Assembly: GCA_023422775.1 (NCBI GenBank)
Contig: JAFAGM010000058.1
Location: 1 to 52,554 of the forward strand
Reading direction: 5' to 3'
Origin: Pseudomonadota bacterium
Lineage (GTDB): Bacteria; Pseudomonadota; Alphaproteobacteria; Rhizobiales; Xanthobacteraceae
Length of the DNA stretch: 52,554 nucleotides
The translations under genes and the position numbers were made by a program. Below the pieces are notes generated by a model. It did not search any database. It worked only from the letters and a program-made list of their open reading frames with translations, and had not been told where the DNA came from. Shown piece after piece: positions 50,489 to 52,554 of the stretch. Every line of letters begins with the position of its first letter. The stretch's first letter is position 1.

Positions 50489-52090
50489 ATGGACTGGTCG
50501 CAGCACGCCATTCCGCCGATGCGGCTCGAGCCGCGGTTCGGCGATCGTGTGGTGGCGGCATTCTGCGAGCGTCCCAAAAGCATCCCGGCGATGGTGGCCG
50601 ATGCGGTTGCGACAAATCCGGATGGCGAGGCGCTGGTTTGCGGCGACAGGCGAATGACCTGGCGCGAGGTTGCGCGGCAGTCGGCCCGGATCGCTACGGG
50701 TCTTCAGAAGCTTGGCCTTGCGCGCGGCGACCGCGTCGCCGTGCTGCTCGGCAACCGCATCGAGTTTGCGCTGACCATGTTGGGCGCGGCGCATGCGGGG
50801 CTCGTGACGGTGCTGCTATCGACCCGTCAGCAGAAGCCGGAGATCGCCTATGTGCTGACCGATTGCGGCGCGCGGCTGCTGATCCACGAGGCCGGGCTTG
50901 CCGATCGCGTGCCGGACGCGCGCGACATTTCCGACGTGGAGCATCGGATTCCTGTCGACGATGATGCGCGGGTTTCGCGCTTTTCGGAGCTTGCAGAAAA
51001 CGCGCCGCTCGCTTTACCCGTCGAGGTCGGCGAAGAGGACACCGCGATGATCCTCTATACTTCGGGCACCACGGGACGCCCGAAGGGCGCGATGCTGGCC
51101 CATTGCAACATTATTCATTCGGCGATGGTGTTCACATCGTGCCTGAACCTGACCGCAGCGGACCGCTCCATCGCCGCGGTGCCGCTCGGGCATGTCACGG
51201 GCGTCGTCGCCAATATCATGACGATGGTCCGCTGCGCCGGAGCGCTGATCATCATGGCGGAATTCAAGGCTGCGGAATACCTGAAGTTGGCGGCGCGCGA
51301 GCGCGTCACCTACACGGTGATGGTGCCGGCGATGTACAATCTCTGCCTGCTGCAGCCGGATTTCGACAGCTACGATCTGTCGAGCTGGCGGATCGGCGGC
51401 TTCGGCGGGGCGCCGATGCCGATCGCGACCATCGAAAAGCTCGACGCCAGGCTTCCCGGACTGAAGCTCGCGAATTGCTACGGCGCGACCGAAACCACGT
51501 CGCCCTCGACCATGATGCCCGGCGAACTGACCGCCAGCCACATCGACAGCGTGGGGCTGCCGTGTCCGGGCGCGCAGATCGTGGCGGTGGATGCCGATGG
51601 CCGCGAACTGCCGCGCGGCGAGATCGGCGAGATCTGGATTCACGGCGCCTCTGTCATCAAGGGCTACTGGAACAACCCGAAGGCAACTGCCGAAAGCTTC
51701 ACGGCGGGCTTCTGGCATTCCGGCGACCTCGGCTCCGTCGACGCGCAGAATTTCGTCCGCGTATTCGATCGACAGAAGGACATGATCAACCGCGGCGGCC
51801 TGAAGATCTATTCGGCGGAAGTCGAGTCGGTGCTCGCAGGCCATCCCGAGGTGATCGAGAGCGCGATCATCGCAAAACCCTGTCCGGTGCTCGGCGAGCG
51901 CGTGCATGCCGTCGTGGTGACCCGCAACGCGGTCGGCGGCGAAGTGCTGCGGGCCTGGTGCGCGGAGCGGCTATCGGATTACAAGGTGCCGGAGACCATG
52001 GACGTACGCAGCGATCCGCTGCCGCGCAACGCCAACGGCAAGGTGATGAAACGGCAGTTGCGCGAGGCCTGGGCTGCGGCGCAGGCCTAG
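50489..52090 (+). CDS. AMP-forming acyl-CoA synthetase
   Basis: A 533-residue class I adenylate-forming enzyme. The P-loop is YTSGTTGRPKGAMLA (about 189-203), the A5 motif CYGATETTSPS (about 329-339), A7 FWHSGDLGSVD, A8 RQKDMINRGGLKIYSAEVES and the A10 Lys in NANGKVMKRQL. Its length and ending fit acyl-CoA ligases of medium-chain or aromatic acids. It is 31 bases downstream of panB on the same strand, possibly one operon with nnrU-panB. The acyl substrate is not decided. Confidence 0.9.
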   Translation: MDWSQHAIPPMRLEPRFGDRVVAAFCERPKSIPAMVADAVATNPDGEALVCGDRRMTWREVARQSARIATGLQKLGLARGDRVAVLLGNRIEFALTMLGAAHAGLVTVLLSTRQQKPEIAYVLTDCGARLLIHEAGLADRVPDARDISDVEHRIPVDDDARVSRFSELAENAPLALPVEVGEEDTAMILYTSGTTGRPKGAMLAHCNIIHSAMVFTSCLNLTAADRSIAAVPLGHVTGVVANIMTMVRCAGALIIMAEFKAAEYLKLAARERVTYTVMVPAMYNLCLLQPDFDSYDLSSWRIGGFGGAPMPIATIEKLDARLPGLKLANCYGATETTSPSTMMPGELTASHIDSVGLPCPGAQIVAVDADGRELPRGEIGEIWIHGASVIKGYWNNPKATAESFTAGFWHSGDLGSVDAQNFVRVFDRQKDMINRGGLKIYSAEVESVLAGHPEVIESAIIAKPCPVLGERVHAVVVTRNAVGGEVLRAWCAERLSDYKVPETMDVRSDPLPRNANGKVMKRQLREAWAAAQA

Positions 52091-52102
52091 AATCTTCAAC
52101 GG

Positions 52103-52554
52103 CTATAGTTTGGGCGTGCTTCCGGTCGGCATCGACTGCTGGTCGCTCGCAAGTGCCGCGCTGTCGATCGCCGCTGCGCTGATGACCCGTTTGACATCCA
52201 GCAGCGTGAATTGCGCGATGCTGACGCGATCCGCCGACGTGCCCGGGACGAGTTGCACGCTCAACACGCCTTCGCAGTTCGCGCGCTTGGCCTCCGGCAG
52301 CATGGCGTTCAGTTCCTTCGCCCTGGCCTGCGCGCGCTTGACGACGGCCACGCAACTGCCGCGGACGGTGTCGCCGTTGAGCTTGACGGCGGCTCTCGGA
52401 TCGAGCGGCTTGTCGATCGCTTCCAGCGCGGTCTTTTCCTTGTACTTGCCGCCCACGGATACGATCGAGCCCTTGCGATAGATGTAATACAGATGCTGAT
52501 CGCCGACGATGGTGGGAACGCCGTATTTGCCCATCACCTCCTTGATCATGTCCG
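52103..52554 (-). CDS. Hypothetical protein, 5' end beyond window
   Basis: A frame of at least 149 residues that stays open to the edge of the window, so the start is probably outside it. Visible parts are GKYGVPTIVGDQHLYYIYRK, ALEAIDKPLDPRAAVKLNGD and GVLSVQLVPGTSADRVSIAQ. No membrane segment or known motif is recognised; a lipoprotein or periplasmic role is possible. It converges on the acyl-CoA synthetase with a 12-base gap. Confidence 0.65.
   Translation of the reverse strand, partial: DMIKEVMGKYGVPTIVGDQHLYYIYRKGSIVSVGGKYKEKTALEAIDKPLDPRAAVKLNGDTVRGSCVAVVKRAQARAKELNAMLPEAKRANCEGVLSVQLVPGTSADRVSIAQFTLLDVKRVISAAAIDSAALASDQQSMPTGSTPKL

Overview
The window looks like chromosome of a Bradyrhizobium-type alphaproteobacterium (Nitrobacteraceae). 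The evidence is high GC with strong third-position G/C bias, tripartite-tricarboxylate (Bug) binding proteins, a Liv-type ABC importer, MAPEG, NnrU and HWE-kinase genes, and several dispersed palindromic intergenic repeats of the kind I know from Bradyrhizobium/Rhodopseudomonas genomes. No rRNA, tRNA, CRISPR array, phage or insertion sequence was seen. About 59 genes or gene remnants are called; the last one runs off the right edge.

Left part (1-7.4 kb): a MAPEG membrane protein, an RsmB-type rRNA m5C methyltransferase, a small XRE-like regulator and a two-gene RND efflux pump (adaptor plus inner-membrane transporter). From 7.4 to 13.7 kb lies a six-gene minus-strand operon: Bug binding protein, two mandelate-racemase/muconate-lactonizing-type enolases of identical length and active-site spacing, a fumarylacetoacetate-hydrolase-fold enzyme, a D-2-hydroxyacid dehydrogenase and a second Bug protein. 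It faces a GntR/FCD regulator across a perfect 22-bp palindrome covering the operon's -10 box. This reads as a regulated pathway for an unidentified sugar acid or lactone.

Middle (14.7-31 kb): guaA; a VapBC toxin-antitoxin pair with a 30-bp palindromic operator and a relic of a second antitoxin 3' end 1 kb away; a VOC protein; a serine hydrolase; then a kaiC-kaiB-HWE histidine kinase operon, a KaiA-less clock/timer module. Next come a TetR/membrane-protein pair, a RES/Xre toxin-antitoxin pair, an Rrf2/methyltransferase pair, an SRPBCC/ArsR pair, an amidase, an MFS transporter and a deformylase-like protein that has lost two of three metal ligands.

Right part (31-52.5 kb): a broken arsR whose two operators and promoter are intact ahead of a DUF899 gene; a Lin0512/IlvD-type dehydratase pair; a GNAT/DUF1778 toxin-antitoxin pair; a 2H phosphodiesterase; a HAD fragment; SDR, GST and ArsC-like genes; a PAS-domain gene; a complete five-gene Liv ABC importer; a DUF47-pit phosphate operon preceded by a Pho box; sugE with a guanidine-II (mini-ykkC) riboswitch; prfC; a TonB-C-like secreted protein; and nnrU-panB-acyl-CoA synthetase.

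Most informative items: the guanidine-II riboswitch, the Kai operon, the enolase/Bug operon with its palindrome, the metal-ligand-deficient deformylase, the Pho box and the orphan ArsR operators. All family assignments come from reading motifs and remembered family sequences; no search was run.
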